A DNA stretch of 64,000 nt, taken from positions 248,001-312,000 of the forward strand of contig QUIQ01000001.1 of NCBI GenBank assembly GCA_003480165.1. The letters run 5' to 3'. This DNA is from Firmicutes bacterium AM41-11. GTDB taxonomy: Bacteria > Bacillota_I > Bacilli_A > Erysipelotrichales > Erysipelotrichaceae. This document shows, in pieces, positions 9,889-18,106 of the stretch (positions are counted from its first letter, which is position 1; every line of letters starts with the position of its first letter). Below the pieces are notes generated by a model that was not told the origin of the DNA, did no database searches, and saw only the letters and a program-made list of their open reading frames with translations. Made by a program: the position numbers and the translations under genes.

Positions 9889-9917
9889 ATTATACCTTTT
9901 TCGTATCCTTAAAACAA
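9889..9917 (-). promoter_or_regulatory. Probable sigma-A promoter for the asp23-like/fakA pair
   Basis: TTGTTT at 9912-9917 and TATAAT at 9889-9894 are separated by 17 bp and lie just upstream of the asp23-like ribosome binding site, in the gap after divIB. Confidence 0.6.
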
Positions 9918-9923
9918 ATATTC

Positions 9924-11018
9924 TTATTCGTAGCCATACCCATAGATGCTTGGATCATACTGGCTGGGATCGTAATAATCTGTATAGCCATAATCATCGT
10001 AGCCCGTATCATAGCCATTTTGATTCGTCCAGTCTTGGGATGGATCCTGATCATACGATTGATCTTGCGAATTAACGGCATCAAAGGTTTGGGTTTGTTC
10101 ATTCCAAATATATTCTTCTTTTGTCGTAGGATCGCGATATAAGCCAGTCATGGCATTATATTCTAATCCCGTTTCTTCATCCATAGTCCAACCATCTTCG
10201 CTTTGATTTTGATTATCTTGCGATTCGGTTGCTGGTTTTTCTTCATCGGCTTTTTTCTTGGTCGTCTTCTTCTTTTTCTTCGTTACTTTTAAATCGCCAC
10301 AATCAATTTTTTCAATAGCCGAATTGTTCGCATCTAATAGAAGACAGACATTTTCCCCTTGCAGTTGGGTCAACATGGCCTGGTATTTAGCCATCATCAC
10401 TAAAGAAGATAGCGAAGTATAAACCACATTTCCATCTTGCATCGTCATCTTGATCATGTTTTTATCATACGATGTTTTATAGGGTACCATCTCAGCAATC
10501 TTTTCAATAATCGAACGATTTAAAACTTTCTTATGTTTTTTAAATTGCACACAGATATCTTTTCGCTGTTTAGCCGTAAATCCATTCAACAAAGGAAAAT
10601 GAATAATCAACTTCAAATATTCTTGGTCTAAAGGGATAGACTCATTATCAATCGTCAACATGTAGTTCTTATCCCCTTTGACATAATAGCCAATGACATC
10701 TTTTTCTTTTACATCAAATTTCAAACGACCATTCGCTTTCTGTACATCCACAGAATCCACCAAAGGCATTTGTTTTACCCGATTCTCATAAACAAACCCA
10801 GGAATCAAGCGATAATGAGAATCTCTGGATGCTTTCGCTAAATCATAGATTTGTGAATCGCTTAAATAATAATTTCCCGTACAAACCAAAACATGGGCTT
10901 TGGAATCAAAGGAAAAGACATAAACCGTACAAGTCGTAAGCACCATCACAACTGCACAAAGCACAATGGCCGACTTCAACGAAAGTCTTTTTATCCAGCG
11001 ACGAAGTTTTTTTACCAA
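9924..11018 (-). CDS. divIB: Cell division protein DivIB/FtsQ
   Basis: A 364-residue bitopic membrane protein of the divisome. It has a basic N-terminus, one span (about 16-36), then an extracellular POTRA-like and beta region (about 40-240). It follows murB, as FtsQ/DivIB genes often do. The start is a TTG at 11018 overlapping the murB end by 7 nt, with GGAG 8 nt upstream. Odd: after a Lys-rich linker (246-260) the C-terminus holds octamer-like aromatic repeats (283-316) and a Tyr/Asp/Gln-rich tail (317-364) not usual for the family. Confidence 0.88.
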   Translation of the reverse strand: MVKKLRRWIKRLSLKSAIVLCAVVMVLTTCTVYVFSFDSKAHVLVCTGNYYLSDSQIYDLAKASRDSHYRLIPGFVYENRVKQMPLVDSVDVQKANGRLKFDVKEKDVIGYYVKGDKNYMLTIDNESIPLDQEYLKLIIHFPLLNGFTAKQRKDICVQFKKHKKVLNRSIIEKIAEMVPYKTSYDKNMIKMTMQDGNVVYTSLSSLVMMAKYQAMLTQLQGENVCLLLDANNSAIEKIDCGDLKVTKKKKKTTKKKADEEKPATESQDNQNQSEDGWTMDEETGLEYNAMTGLYRDPTTKEEYIWNEQTQTFDAVNSQDQSYDQDPSQDWTNQNGYDTGYDDYGYTDYYDPSQYDPSIYGYGYE

Positions 11019-11911
11019 TTTAATTGCTCCACTTCTGTAATTAAGTGAATACCATATTTTTCTTTCGCCTGTCGACGAATCAAATCAATTAAATCACGAA
11101 TATCACTGGCACTGGCCGTATTGTTTTCATTCACAATAAAATTACTGTGTTTTTCACTCACTTTGGCACCGCCAATTTGAAAGCCACGGAAACCCATTTC
11201 ATCAATCAATTTCCAAGCCGGCATCTGTTCAGGATTACGAAAAACACTACCTGCACAAGGTTTATCCAAAGGTTGAGAAGCCATTCTTCGTGCTCTACGT
11301 GAATCCATTAAATCAGCAATATCTTCGTATTTACCTAATTCCAAATGTAATTTACAAGCTAAAATCACCCAATCCTTATGGGTTTGAAAAATCGAATGAC
11401 GATAACCAAAATCTAAATCTTCCGCTTTCATCCAAACAATCGAATGATTTTTTAAGACACATACTTCTTCTACGATTGCTTCCATGTTGGACTTATACGC
11501 ACCGGCATTCATATACAATGCCCCACCAACAGAGCCAGGAATTCCACTTGCCCATTCTAAGCCCGTCAAATTATTCTTCATCGCTTGTACCGATAAATTG
11601 ATAATAGAGCATCCTGCTTGGGCAATAACCGTTCCATCTTCTTCAATATAAAAGTCATTCATCGTACGATCTAAATTGATGATGGCACCATGAAAAGGCT
11701 TGTCACTAAATAATATATTTGAACCTCTTCCCATAATGAAAAAAGGTATATTCTCACTCTCCAAAATATTAATAATACGCATCAAAGAAGTTCCATTATT
11801 GGGATAGATATAATAATCCACATCTCCACCTACATGATAGGTGGTATGTTTTCCCATTGGTTCTTCTTCTAAGACTTGTGCATATATAGCTAATTTATCT
11901 TTTATAGACAT
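11012..11911 (-). CDS. murB: UDP-N-acetylenolpyruvoylglucosamine reductase MurB
   Basis: A 299-residue FAD enzyme that reduces UDP-GlcNAc-enolpyruvate to UDP-MurNAc in peptidoglycan precursor synthesis. Seen: the FAD segment GRGSNILFSD, GIPGSVGGALYMNAGAY, the catalytic-Ser region CAGSVFRNP and the C-terminal Glu in HLITEVEQL. It sits 12 nt after murG and overlaps divIB. Confidence 0.97.
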   Translation of the reverse strand: MSIKDKLAIYAQVLEEEPMGKHTTYHVGGDVDYYIYPNNGTSLMRIINILESENIPFFIMGRGSNILFSDKPFHGAIINLDRTMNDFYIEEDGTVIAQAGCSIINLSVQAMKNNLTGLEWASGIPGSVGGALYMNAGAYKSNMEAIVEEVCVLKNHSIVWMKAEDLDFGYRHSIFQTHKDWVILACKLHLELGKYEDIADLMDSRRARRMASQPLDKPCAGSVFRNPEQMPAWKLIDEMGFRGFQIGGAKVSEKHSNFIVNENNTASASDIRDLIDLIRRQAKEKYGIHLITEVEQLNW

Positions 11912-11923
11912 ACTATTCCCACC

Positions 11924-12997
11924 TTATTTGATTATTGATTCACACAAAGAAATCATGTCATAAGCCGCATTTGGTTTACCTAATAAACGCGCCTGTTTTG
12001 ACACTTCTTCCATCTCTTTGTCATTCAAAAATAATCCTTGAATTTCACGCTGTAAATTTTCGGCATTTAAATCTTTTTCTTCAATCATATGCGCAGCATT
12101 TTTTTGCACCAATTGCATCGCATTATAATACTGATGATTGTTGGCAACATACGGAGAAGGTACCAAAATCGAAGGAATACCTAAAGCCGTTAATTCAGCA
12201 ATCGTTGTTGCCCCAGCCCGACAAATCAAGCCGTCCACTTTCGGATAAATCTTTAAGGTATCCACATAATCCACTACATGAATATCTTTTTTATCATCAA
12301 ACATATGTAAATCCGATGCATTATTGCGGCCACATACATATAAGAACTGTAAAGAAGAATCCATATCCTTCAAAGCTGATTTCATTAATTTATTCACACT
12401 GCTGGAACCAAGCGATCCCATCATGATCAAAATCGTCTTCTTATTTGGATCTAGCTGTAAAGAAGCATAATAGGCTTTATCCAATTTTGCCTCTTTGGCA
12501 ATGGTAGCACGCGGATTTCCCAAAAGATGAATCTTATCTTTAGGGAAAACTTCTGAACATTTTTCATAACAAGTCACAATCGCATCAACTTTATGCATAA
12601 CCAATTGGTTCGACTTACCAACAATGGAATTCTGTTCATGAATCATCGTTGGAATGCCTAAAGAAGTCGATGCCATCATCACTGGTGCACTCACATATCC
12701 ACCAAAGCCAATGACAATATCCGGTTGGAAATCACGAAGATATTTTTTGGCTTTTTTACGCGCCGAAAACATCTGGCCCACAGCACGCCCCTTTTGGAAA
12801 ACATTGCCCACTAAACCAGATGTATGTAACGATTGAAAACGATAACCATGCGCAGGAATCACTTTAGCTTCCATGCGATCATCGTTACCGATAAATAATA
12901 TTTCACAGTTTGGAAGCAAATGCGTAAATTTATCCGCCAGCGCAATAGCCGGATAAATATGACCGCCCGTTCCTCCTGTCACTAAACAAATTTTCAT
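11924..12997 (-). CDS. murG: MurG lipid II synthase
   Basis: A 357-residue GT-B glycosyltransferase adding GlcNAc to lipid I on the inner membrane face. Diagnostic motifs are VTGGTGGHIYPA at the N-terminus, GFGGYVSAPV and CRAGATTIAELTALGIPS with PYVANNHQ for UDP-GlcNAc binding. It follows the sortase gene by 9 nt and precedes murB, so all are probably co-transcribed. Confidence 0.97.
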   Translation of the reverse strand: MKICLVTGGTGGHIYPAIALADKFTHLLPNCEILFIGNDDRMEAKVIPAHGYRFQSLHTSGLVGNVFQKGRAVGQMFSARKKAKKYLRDFQPDIVIGFGGYVSAPVMMASTSLGIPTMIHEQNSIVGKSNQLVMHKVDAIVTCYEKCSEVFPKDKIHLLGNPRATIAKEAKLDKAYYASLQLDPNKKTILIMMGSLGSSSVNKLMKSALKDMDSSLQFLYVCGRNNASDLHMFDDKKDIHVVDYVDTLKIYPKVDGLICRAGATTIAELTALGIPSILVPSPYVANNHQYYNAMQLVQKNAAHMIEEKDLNAENLQREIQGLFLNDKEMEEVSKQARLLGKPNAAYDMISLCESIIK

Positions 12998-13006
12998 AAG
13001 ACCTTC

Positions 13007-13741
13007 TTATTCTATTTTAATTGGATTATTTTCTACTTCCAAAGCCCCCACTAAGACATAGCGTTGGTCCGAATTAAATCCATAATCCAAATTACAAGTT
13101 GATAACGAAACAAAATTACAAGTAGATGTATCATAGCTATTGGCATACATCGCATTCGCATACCATTGTGAAATGGTATCATCGCGGAAGTCGCCAAAGC
13201 TCGTTGTATAGTATACAGAAGAATCTGTAGTTTTGGCAAATGTTAAAATCGAACAACGATAGTTCACACTCGGTGTCAATAAATAAAAGACTTTATGGGC
13301 ATCAAAGAAACTTTGATCTGCAAAATCTTTCAAATTTGTAAACATGCCTCCACCTTCAACCGAGTGACCATAGATAATCGAGTTATCATCCAAGAATTGG
13401 GAATTGGCTGCAGAATCTAAAAATACCGAACCATAGATACTCTCTTGTTTATCCGTCGTATGTGATAAGTAATACGAATTATCGCTACCTTGTACAACTG
13501 GGAAAGAAATATCACATCCAGGCACATAGACCCAAGCGACAATATCCGGATTCTGTTGGCGCAAAGCATCCCAGTCTGGATTCAAAACATTCTTAGAAGA
13601 ATCCTCGGCATATTGCTTATAATTTTGGGTTTCTTTTTCAATTTTGTTTTTCGCTGAATAAATTTCAAAAATATTAAACGCACTATAGGCAAAAATTCCT
13701 ACAAATACGATTAATAGTATTCGCATAATCCATTTTTTCAT
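13007..13741 (-). CDS. Class B sortase
   Basis: A 244-residue membrane-anchored transpeptidase. It has an N-terminal span (about 5-25), then a sortase fold with catalytic H126 (IIYGHS), C216 (SLSTCN) and R227 (DQRYVLVG). The motif style and long region before Cys are those of class B, which attach surface proteins or, in some species, pilin subunits. No substrate with a cell-wall sorting signal lies in the window. It is the first gene of a run with murG, murB and divIB (9-nt gap to murG). Confidence 0.9.
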   Translation of the reverse strand: MKKWIMRILLIVFVGIFAYSAFNIFEIYSAKNKIEKETQNYKQYAEDSSKNVLNPDWDALRQQNPDIVAWVYVPGCDISFPVVQGSDNSYYLSHTTDKQESIYGSVFLDSAANSQFLDDNSIIYGHSVEGGGMFTNLKDFADQSFFDAHKVFYLLTPSVNYRCSILTFAKTTDSSVYYTTSFGDFRDDTISQWYANAMYANSYDTSTCNFVSLSTCNLDYGFNSDQRYVLVGALEVENNPIKIE

Positions 13742-13760
13742 ACCGATATTTTACACTATT

Positions 13761-13817
13761 ATGCCCTAACTTGCACTTAAAAAGCGTGCCGAAGCACTCT
13801 TACTAACAAATTACGAT
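13761..13817. repeat. Left copy of 57-bp direct repeat flanking the accessory segment
   Basis: It matches 17201-17257 with about seven differences and no gaps. In the right copy this DNA is the terminator plus the last codons of the epimerase gene. Here the hairpin arm carries GCGTGC in place of GAGTGC and the coding part is decayed, so this copy looks like a relic. Confidence 0.85.
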
Positions 13818-13921
13818 TGAGATTTCACATGTTTTAAGAAATTTAATAACTGTTATGTTTTGTTATTAAATTCTGTGCAAACCCTTGAAAACACTGGATT
13901 TGTCGCAGGTGAGCTTTCCCT

Positions 13922-13965
13922 TGTGTTATATCATCCTATCAGTGTTTACGAACTCTGATAACACA
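13922..13965. repeat. Inverted repeat in the gap before the broken small ORF
   Basis: TGTGTTATATCA at 13922-13933 pairs with TGATAACACA at 13956-13965. The rest of 13818-14060 shows no gene. The hairpin could be an element end or a transcript structure. Confidence 0.45.
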
Positions 13966-14060
13966 TTCTAACACAAAATGAAAATGACATAGTGAATTGA
14001 TTGAAATGCTTCTGATTTTTGTAACCAATGATTGATTGAACGATAAGGAAATTTGATACG

Positions 14061-14281
14061 ATGAGAACGATATTTGCAGAATACAATCCACACCAAAACA
14101 GTATTGATATATATACCAGTGCTGGCTATATGCTCCGCATGGACTGTTGGGAAGCAGAAAAGAATTTAAAGACTACACCCGGATCAGATTGTGCATTGAT
14201 GAACTGCTTGAATATGCAAGGTTATATCTTGAAGGAATGATGCAAGTATGGGTAGACGCAGAGGATTCTTTAGAAATTTAA
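14061..14281 (+). pseudogene. Small ORF resembling conjugative-element proteins, frameshifted
   Basis: From the ATG at 14061 the frame reads MRTIFAEYNPHQNSIDIYTS... through SAGYMLRMDC and stops early. The continuation (IDELLEYARLYLEG, MMQVWVDAEDSLEI, stop at 14281) is in another frame. Joined, the two parts give about 72 residues resembling a small uncharacterised family I recall from conjugative elements of gut Firmicutes (DUF6061-like, from memory). One shift near 14190 separates them. Confidence 0.5.
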
Positions 14282-14337
14282 TTCAAAGATAAATAAGGGA
14301 GAAATAACCCCTTTAGACTTATTTCTCCCTATTATTC

Positions 14338-14928
14338 TTATATTTTGGCACAAGCCATTATGATTTTCTGGCACATATCATATCCTAACATAGAGCTGTT
14401 CAAAGACAATGTATAATTGCCTGCCATTCCCCACTTCTGTTCGGTATAAAAATTATAATTTGTCCCGCGTCTTTTATCTGTATCATTGATCATTTTTACA
14501 GCATCAGCTTCTGTAACATTGTATAACTTGCAGATGCGCTGTACTTTTTCTGGCATGTTTCCATGTATAAACACATTCAGCACATCATCTCTGTCCCTTA
14601 AGATAAAATCTGCATTTCTTCCTATTATTACACAACTTTCTTTTTCAGCGATTTCTCTAATTACTTTTCTTTGTGCTTCATACACCATATCTTCGACTGA
14701 TTTTCCTGTAATATCACGTCCTGAAAAAGCATAGGAAAACAGTCCTTTCTTTGGAGATAATTCAGTATTTTCCTGAATATACTCAGGCGATAATCCAGAC
14801 TGTTCTGCAATTTGCCCAATGATATCCTTGTCATAATATGCAACACCAAGTTTCTTTGCCACTTCTTCACCGATAAATCGACCACCGCTTCCAAATTCTC
14901 TGCTGATCGTAATGATTCTCTTTGTCAT
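14338..14928 (-). CDS. Cytidylate kinase-like family protein
   Basis: A 196-residue P-loop protein. SREFGSGGRFIGEEVAKKLG near the N-terminus is the nucleotide-binding loop of the cytidylate-kinase-like family (Pfam PF13189), and CVIIGRNADFIL and DKRRGTNYNFYT match its later blocks. The actual substrate is not established for this family, and it is distinct from the housekeeping Cmk. It lies 13 nt after the MATE gene and is probably co-transcribed with it. Confidence 0.85.
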   Translation of the reverse strand: MTKRIITISREFGSGGRFIGEEVAKKLGVAYYDKDIIGQIAEQSGLSPEYIQENTELSPKKGLFSYAFSGRDITGKSVEDMVYEAQRKVIREIAEKESCVIIGRNADFILRDRDDVLNVFIHGNMPEKVQRICKLYNVTEADAVKMINDTDKRRGTNYNFYTEQKWGMAGNYTLSLNSSMLGYDMCQKIIMACAKI

Positions 14929-14941
14929 AACCGCTTCCTCC

Positions 14942-16309
14942 TTAGCTTAAACTTTCCACTTTTTTCTTTCGGATTCTCTTTAAAAATAAATATCCAACCA
15001 GACAAGCAATAATCTCAGTAATTGGAAATGCCCACCAAATCAATGAAACACCCATCTGTCCATTTCTAACAAAAACGGAAAAAATGCCCGCCAGTGGTAA
15101 TATGACTATTAGTTGTCTGAGCAATGAAATCACAAGTGATTCCATACCACCATCCAATGCCTGATAAATCCCCTGATATGCTACATTGATTCCCGCAAAA
15201 ATAAAGCTGATGGAGATAATTCTCATGGCTCCAATAAAATATTCTCTTGACTGTCCCGCATTAAATAAAGTTGCAAAAGCCCCAGGGAAAATTTCTGTAA
15301 TTGCTACACCAACAATCATAAGTACCAACGTATAGATCAATCCGTATTTGATTCCATCTTGAATCCTCTTTTTGCTATGCATTCCGTATGCAAAAGCAAT
15401 AATCGGTGTGATTGCATCCCTAAGTCCAAAGGCGAGGAACAATACAAACTGCTGCACTTTATAGAATAATCCATATGCAGTCTGTGCCGACGGACTGAAC
15501 TTCAAAATCAGATTCATCACATATACCATAATAGACATAAGTGCCTGTGCAATAATTGCAGGGAGTCCAATCGCATAGATTTCCCTGATAATTCTACTAT
15601 CCGGTTTCATATACTTTACGCCATGCTCAAATTCTTTATTTAACTTTATATGGAATATAAACAAAAGTACTGCAGATACTATCTGTCCGATTACTGTTGC
15701 ATATGCAGCACCTTTCACTCCCATTTCGGGAACTGGTCCGATACCATAGATCATAATCGGATCAAAGATAATATTCACCACTGCACCTACAATCTGACCG
15801 AGTGTTGAATAAAGTGAACGACCTGTTGCCTGTAACAGTTTTTCAAACAGTGAAAAGAAGGTAATTCCAAAAGAAATTACACAGCATATTCTTAAGTAGC
15901 TTGTTCCCATTGAAATAACTTTCGGATCAACGGTCTGTGATGAGATATATGCTTTTACTCCCAAGATTCCAAACACTAGACACACCACATAAATAATTAC
16001 TCCAAGAAATAAACTGTTTCCTGCAACTTTTGCAGCTTTTTTAACATTGCCCTGTCCCAGTGTTCTTGCAAGAAGCGCATTTGTTCCCACACCTGTTCCG
16101 ATTCCAACTGCTACCATGAGCATCTGAACTGGAAACACCAGTGTCAGCGCATTTAGTGCCGCCTCACTTCCTGATCTCATGTTTCCAACAAAGGCACTGT
16201 CTACAATGTTGTAAACCGCCTGCAATGCCATAGATAAGATCATTGGTATTCCCATCTGAACCATAAGCTTATTTACCGGCATCTCCTTCATCTTGTTACT
16301 TTCTGCCAT
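14942..16309 (-). CDS. MATE-family multidrug efflux transporter
   Basis: A 455-residue membrane protein with about 12 spans and the two-fold MATE repeat. The first half begins [20 protein letters not shown], and the second repeat contains [16 protein letters not shown] pumps export cationic drugs or metabolites using Na+ or H+. It has its own consensus promoter and a 200-nt leader with two intrinsic terminators, so expression is probably controlled by antitermination. Base usage looks less AT-biased at third positions than in neighbouring genes. Confidence 0.93.
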   Translation of the reverse strand: MAESNKMKEMPVNKLMVQMGIPMILSMALQAVYNIVDSAFVGNMRSGSEAALNALTLVFPVQMLMVAVGIGTGVGTNALLARTLGQGNVKKAAKVAGNSLFLGVIIYVVCLVFGILGVKAYISSQTVDPKVISMGTSYLRICCVISFGITFFSLFEKLLQATGRSLYSTLGQIVGAVVNIIFDPIMIYGIGPVPEMGVKGAAYATVIGQIVSAVLLFIFHIKLNKEFEHGVKYMKPDSRIIREIYAIGLPAIIAQALMSIMVYVMNLILKFSPSAQTAYGLFYKVQQFVLFLAFGLRDAITPIIAFAYGMHSKKRIQDGIKYGLIYTLVLMIVGVAITEIFPGAFATLFNAGQSREYFIGAMRIISISFIFAGINVAYQGIYQALDGGMESLVISLLRQLIVILPLAGIFSVFVRNGQMGVSLIWWAFPITEIIACLVGYLFLKRIRKKKVESLS

Positions 16310-16333
16310 CTTAACTTAATCCTTCCTTTCTGC

Positions 16334-16516
16334 AAAAAAAGTGTGTACTTACCTCATAAGCTGGACTTACGCTGATAAGCTACACACTTTTAACTGCGTT
16401 ATATATTTTCATCATGTGCGACAGCAAGTGCACAAAAAAACGAGCAACAAAACTGGATTTACGCTAGTTTGCTACTCGTTTTTAAGCATTATATTTTTCT
16501 ATTTGGGAAAAGTCAA
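16334..16516 (-). promoter_or_regulatory. Promoter and tandem-terminator leader of the MATE operon
   Basis: TTGACT (16511-16516) and TATAAT (16488-16493), 17 bp apart, start a leader that at once enters hairpin H1 (stem AACGAG/CTCGTT, seven T at 16434-16440). Further on it meets H2 (stem AAAGTGTGTA/TACACACTTT, seven T at 16334-16340). Inside both, the sequences AGCGTAAATCCAG (H1) and AGCGTAAGTCCAG (H2) are nearly identical although the stems differ. Two terminators with one shared internal motif suggest a ligand- or ribosome-responsive attenuator. It matches no riboswitch class I can name. Confidence 0.7.
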
Positions 16517-16529
16517 ATCCAAATTGTAA

Positions 16530-17064
16530 ATAGAAAATGGATTTGAAATTGAAGAAGAGGATGGAAGTATACGATACGGAAAGAGTAAAGAAAACCGGCC
16601 GAATCCTATTATCGGTATGGGACTGTTTATGGATAGAGACGGCATTCCTTTGACATATTCTCTATTCTCTGGAAATCAAAATGAACAGCTAAGAAGTTTA
16701 ATTCTGTTCATGACAGAGCCTATGTCATTACGCAATCCATCAAGAAACTAAAGAAAGAAGATGGCAGATAGAGGAATGTTTCCGCATTCTAAAAACAGAA
16801 TGCAAAGCCAGACCCATCTATCTTCAATTAGAAGACCGAATCGATGCACACTTCTTAACATGTTTCTGTTCTTTACTAGTCATTCGTTTATTATCCAATA
16901 AACTGGATAATAAATATACAATTGGTGAATTACTTGAAACATTAAGAACCATGGAACTGACCGATACAGACCAGGGTTCATATCTTCCAAGTTACACAAG
17001 AACAGCTCTGACCGATGATCTACACGAAACATTTGCTTCAGAACCGATTATCAGATCCTTCTAA
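16530..17064 (+). pseudogene. IS4/IS1634-like transposase remnant
   Basis: Translated by eye, one frame from 16530 gives IENGFEIEEEDGSIRYGKSK... and DRDGIPLTYSLFSGNQNEQL, then AYVITQSIKKLKKED in a second frame, then WQIEECFRILKTECKARPIY to ...EPIIRSF and a stop at 17064. These are N-central and C-terminal blocks of a DDE transposase of the IS4/IS1634 type, with internal deletion and shifted frames. It cannot be active. Confidence 0.8.
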
Positions 17065-17126
17065 AGAAGAAAGTCCGCTCGATTATTAAGTCTACAAAAT
17101 AATCTACGCAGAACAGGTACAAAGCT

Positions 17127-17173
17127 AAAAAGTGGCTCAAAACCCTTGAAATAAGGGCCTAAGCCACTTTTTT
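17127..17173 (+). terminator. Terminator downstream of the transposase remnant
   Basis: AGTGGCT/AGCCACT with an inner CCCTT/AAGGG stem and a T6 tail. A second small hairpin (AATCCTGT/ACAGGATT, about 17173-17200) follows and may mark the old element end. Confidence 0.7.
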
Positions 17174-17200
17174 AATCCTGTAAGTGTTAAAGACAGGATT

Positions 17201-17257
17201 ATACCTTAACTTGCACTTAAAAAGAGTGCCGAAGCACTCTTATCAACAAATTTCGAT
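17201..17257. repeat. Right copy of the 57-bp direct repeat
   Basis: Exactly 3440 bp from the left copy. It contains the epimerase terminator and the last codons of that gene, so this is presumably the original copy. Confidence 0.85.
17215..17241 (-). terminator. Terminator of the epimerase operon
   Basis: Perfect stem AAGAGTGC/GCACTCTT with a four-base loop; on the minus strand it is followed by TTTTTAAG. Confidence 0.8.
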
Positions 17258-18106
17258 TTGGTAAGAAGGCGTAAACTTTTCGTTTGGTGCTAAAATCTGT
17301 GTTCCTTCTCTTTGATAGAAAGAAGTGTGATTGACATCAAAATCCGCATGACCATACCAAGGTTCAATACATAAGAATTCTGAATGTTTTGGATGCGTCC
17401 AAATAGCCAAGTAAGGGAAATCCTTAAAATGCACACGTAAACGATCTTGGTCTTTATACGCCAAAGTCACATAGTTTGATTGGAAGTCTTTATAAATAAT
17501 TGTTTTATATTCATCAATATCTTCATAGTTTAAATGCCAAACATCCAATTCCGTATCTACCCATTTAGAAGGTTTAACGAAAGTTTCATCAAACAACAAT
17601 TGTTTGGCAGGTTCTTGTTTTTCAAAAGTTAAGGTATAATCCGTAAAAGCTTCCCCAGCTCTTTCAGGAACGCGGAAAGCCGGATGCAAGCCAAAACTAA
17701 ATGGCATATCTCTAGAACCCGTATTTTCAATCACATAGTTGATCTTTAAAGTTTTCTTTTCTAAACGATATTGAATTTCATAATGGAATTCAAAAGGATA
17801 TTGCGCTAAAGTTTCTGCATTTGAATCATACGTAAAAGTCAAACAATCATCCTGCATCAGACCAACACAAGTCGCATAACGAATCAAGCCATGGTTTTTC
17901 ATGGCATACGTTTTACCATCAATCGCATATTCTTTGGAATAGGTATTTCCAACCAAAGGAAAGAGCGTCGGATTCTTTCCGGACCAGCCTTGATCTCCCT
18001 GGTACATCAATTCAACATCGTTTTCTTTATCAATAAAATGTTGAATCTGCCCTCCATCTTCAATACATTCCAAACGACAAAATTCATTTTCTAGTACATA
18101 GCACAT
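17243..18106 (-). CDS. Aldose 1-epimerase-like protein (LacX type)
   Basis: A 287-residue beta-sandwich enzyme of the galactose mutarotase superfamily. The expected His residues are visible in MKNHGLIRY and FGLHPAFR, with an acidic region late in the protein. Such enzymes interconvert alpha and beta sugar anomers; the exact sugar is unknown. The start overlaps the upstream HAD gene by 16 nt, so the two form an operon. Its last codons lie in a duplicated 57-bp repeat. Confidence 0.88.
   Translation of the reverse strand: MCYVLENEFCRLECIEDGGQIQHFIDKENDVELMYQGDQGWSGKNPTLFPLVGNTYSKEYAIDGKTYAMKNHGLIRYATCVGLMQDDCLTFTYDSNAETLAQYPFEFHYEIQYRLEKKTLKINYVIENTGSRDMPFSFGLHPAFRVPERAGEAFTDYTLTFEKQEPAKQLLFDETFVKPSKWVDTELDVWHLNYEDIDEYKTIIYKDFQSNYVTLAYKDQDRLRVHFKDFPYLAIWTHPKHSEFLCIEPWYGHADFDVNHTSFYQREGTQILAPNEKFTPSYQIEIC

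Larger units (their letters stand above)
13818..17200. other. Accessory (probably acquired) 3.4-kb segment
   Basis: The stretch between the two direct repeats contains only accessory DNA: a broken small ORF like those of conjugative elements, a cytidylate-kinase-like gene, a MATE exporter with its own regulated leader, and a decayed transposase. It separates the sortase operon from the epimerase gene. Deleting one repeat plus the interior would leave a simple intergenic terminator. Acquisition by transfer is an inference; no integrase is present. Confidence 0.6.

Noticed and set aside
9890..10102. 70-codon minus-strand frame rich in Met and Ile
   Set aside because: Out-of-frame reading of the repetitive DivIB tail.
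11935..12426. 163-codon plus-strand frame
   Set aside because: Antisense to murG, which is certain.
16479..16493. Five-codon ORF (MLKNE) ending in hairpin H1 of the MATE leader
   Set aside because: Its ATG lies within the TATAAT box, so it would not be transcribed whole; no ribosome binding site.
16341..16529. 62-codon plus-strand ORF
   Set aside because: It runs through the two terminator hairpins of the MATE leader on the other strand; no ribosome binding site.
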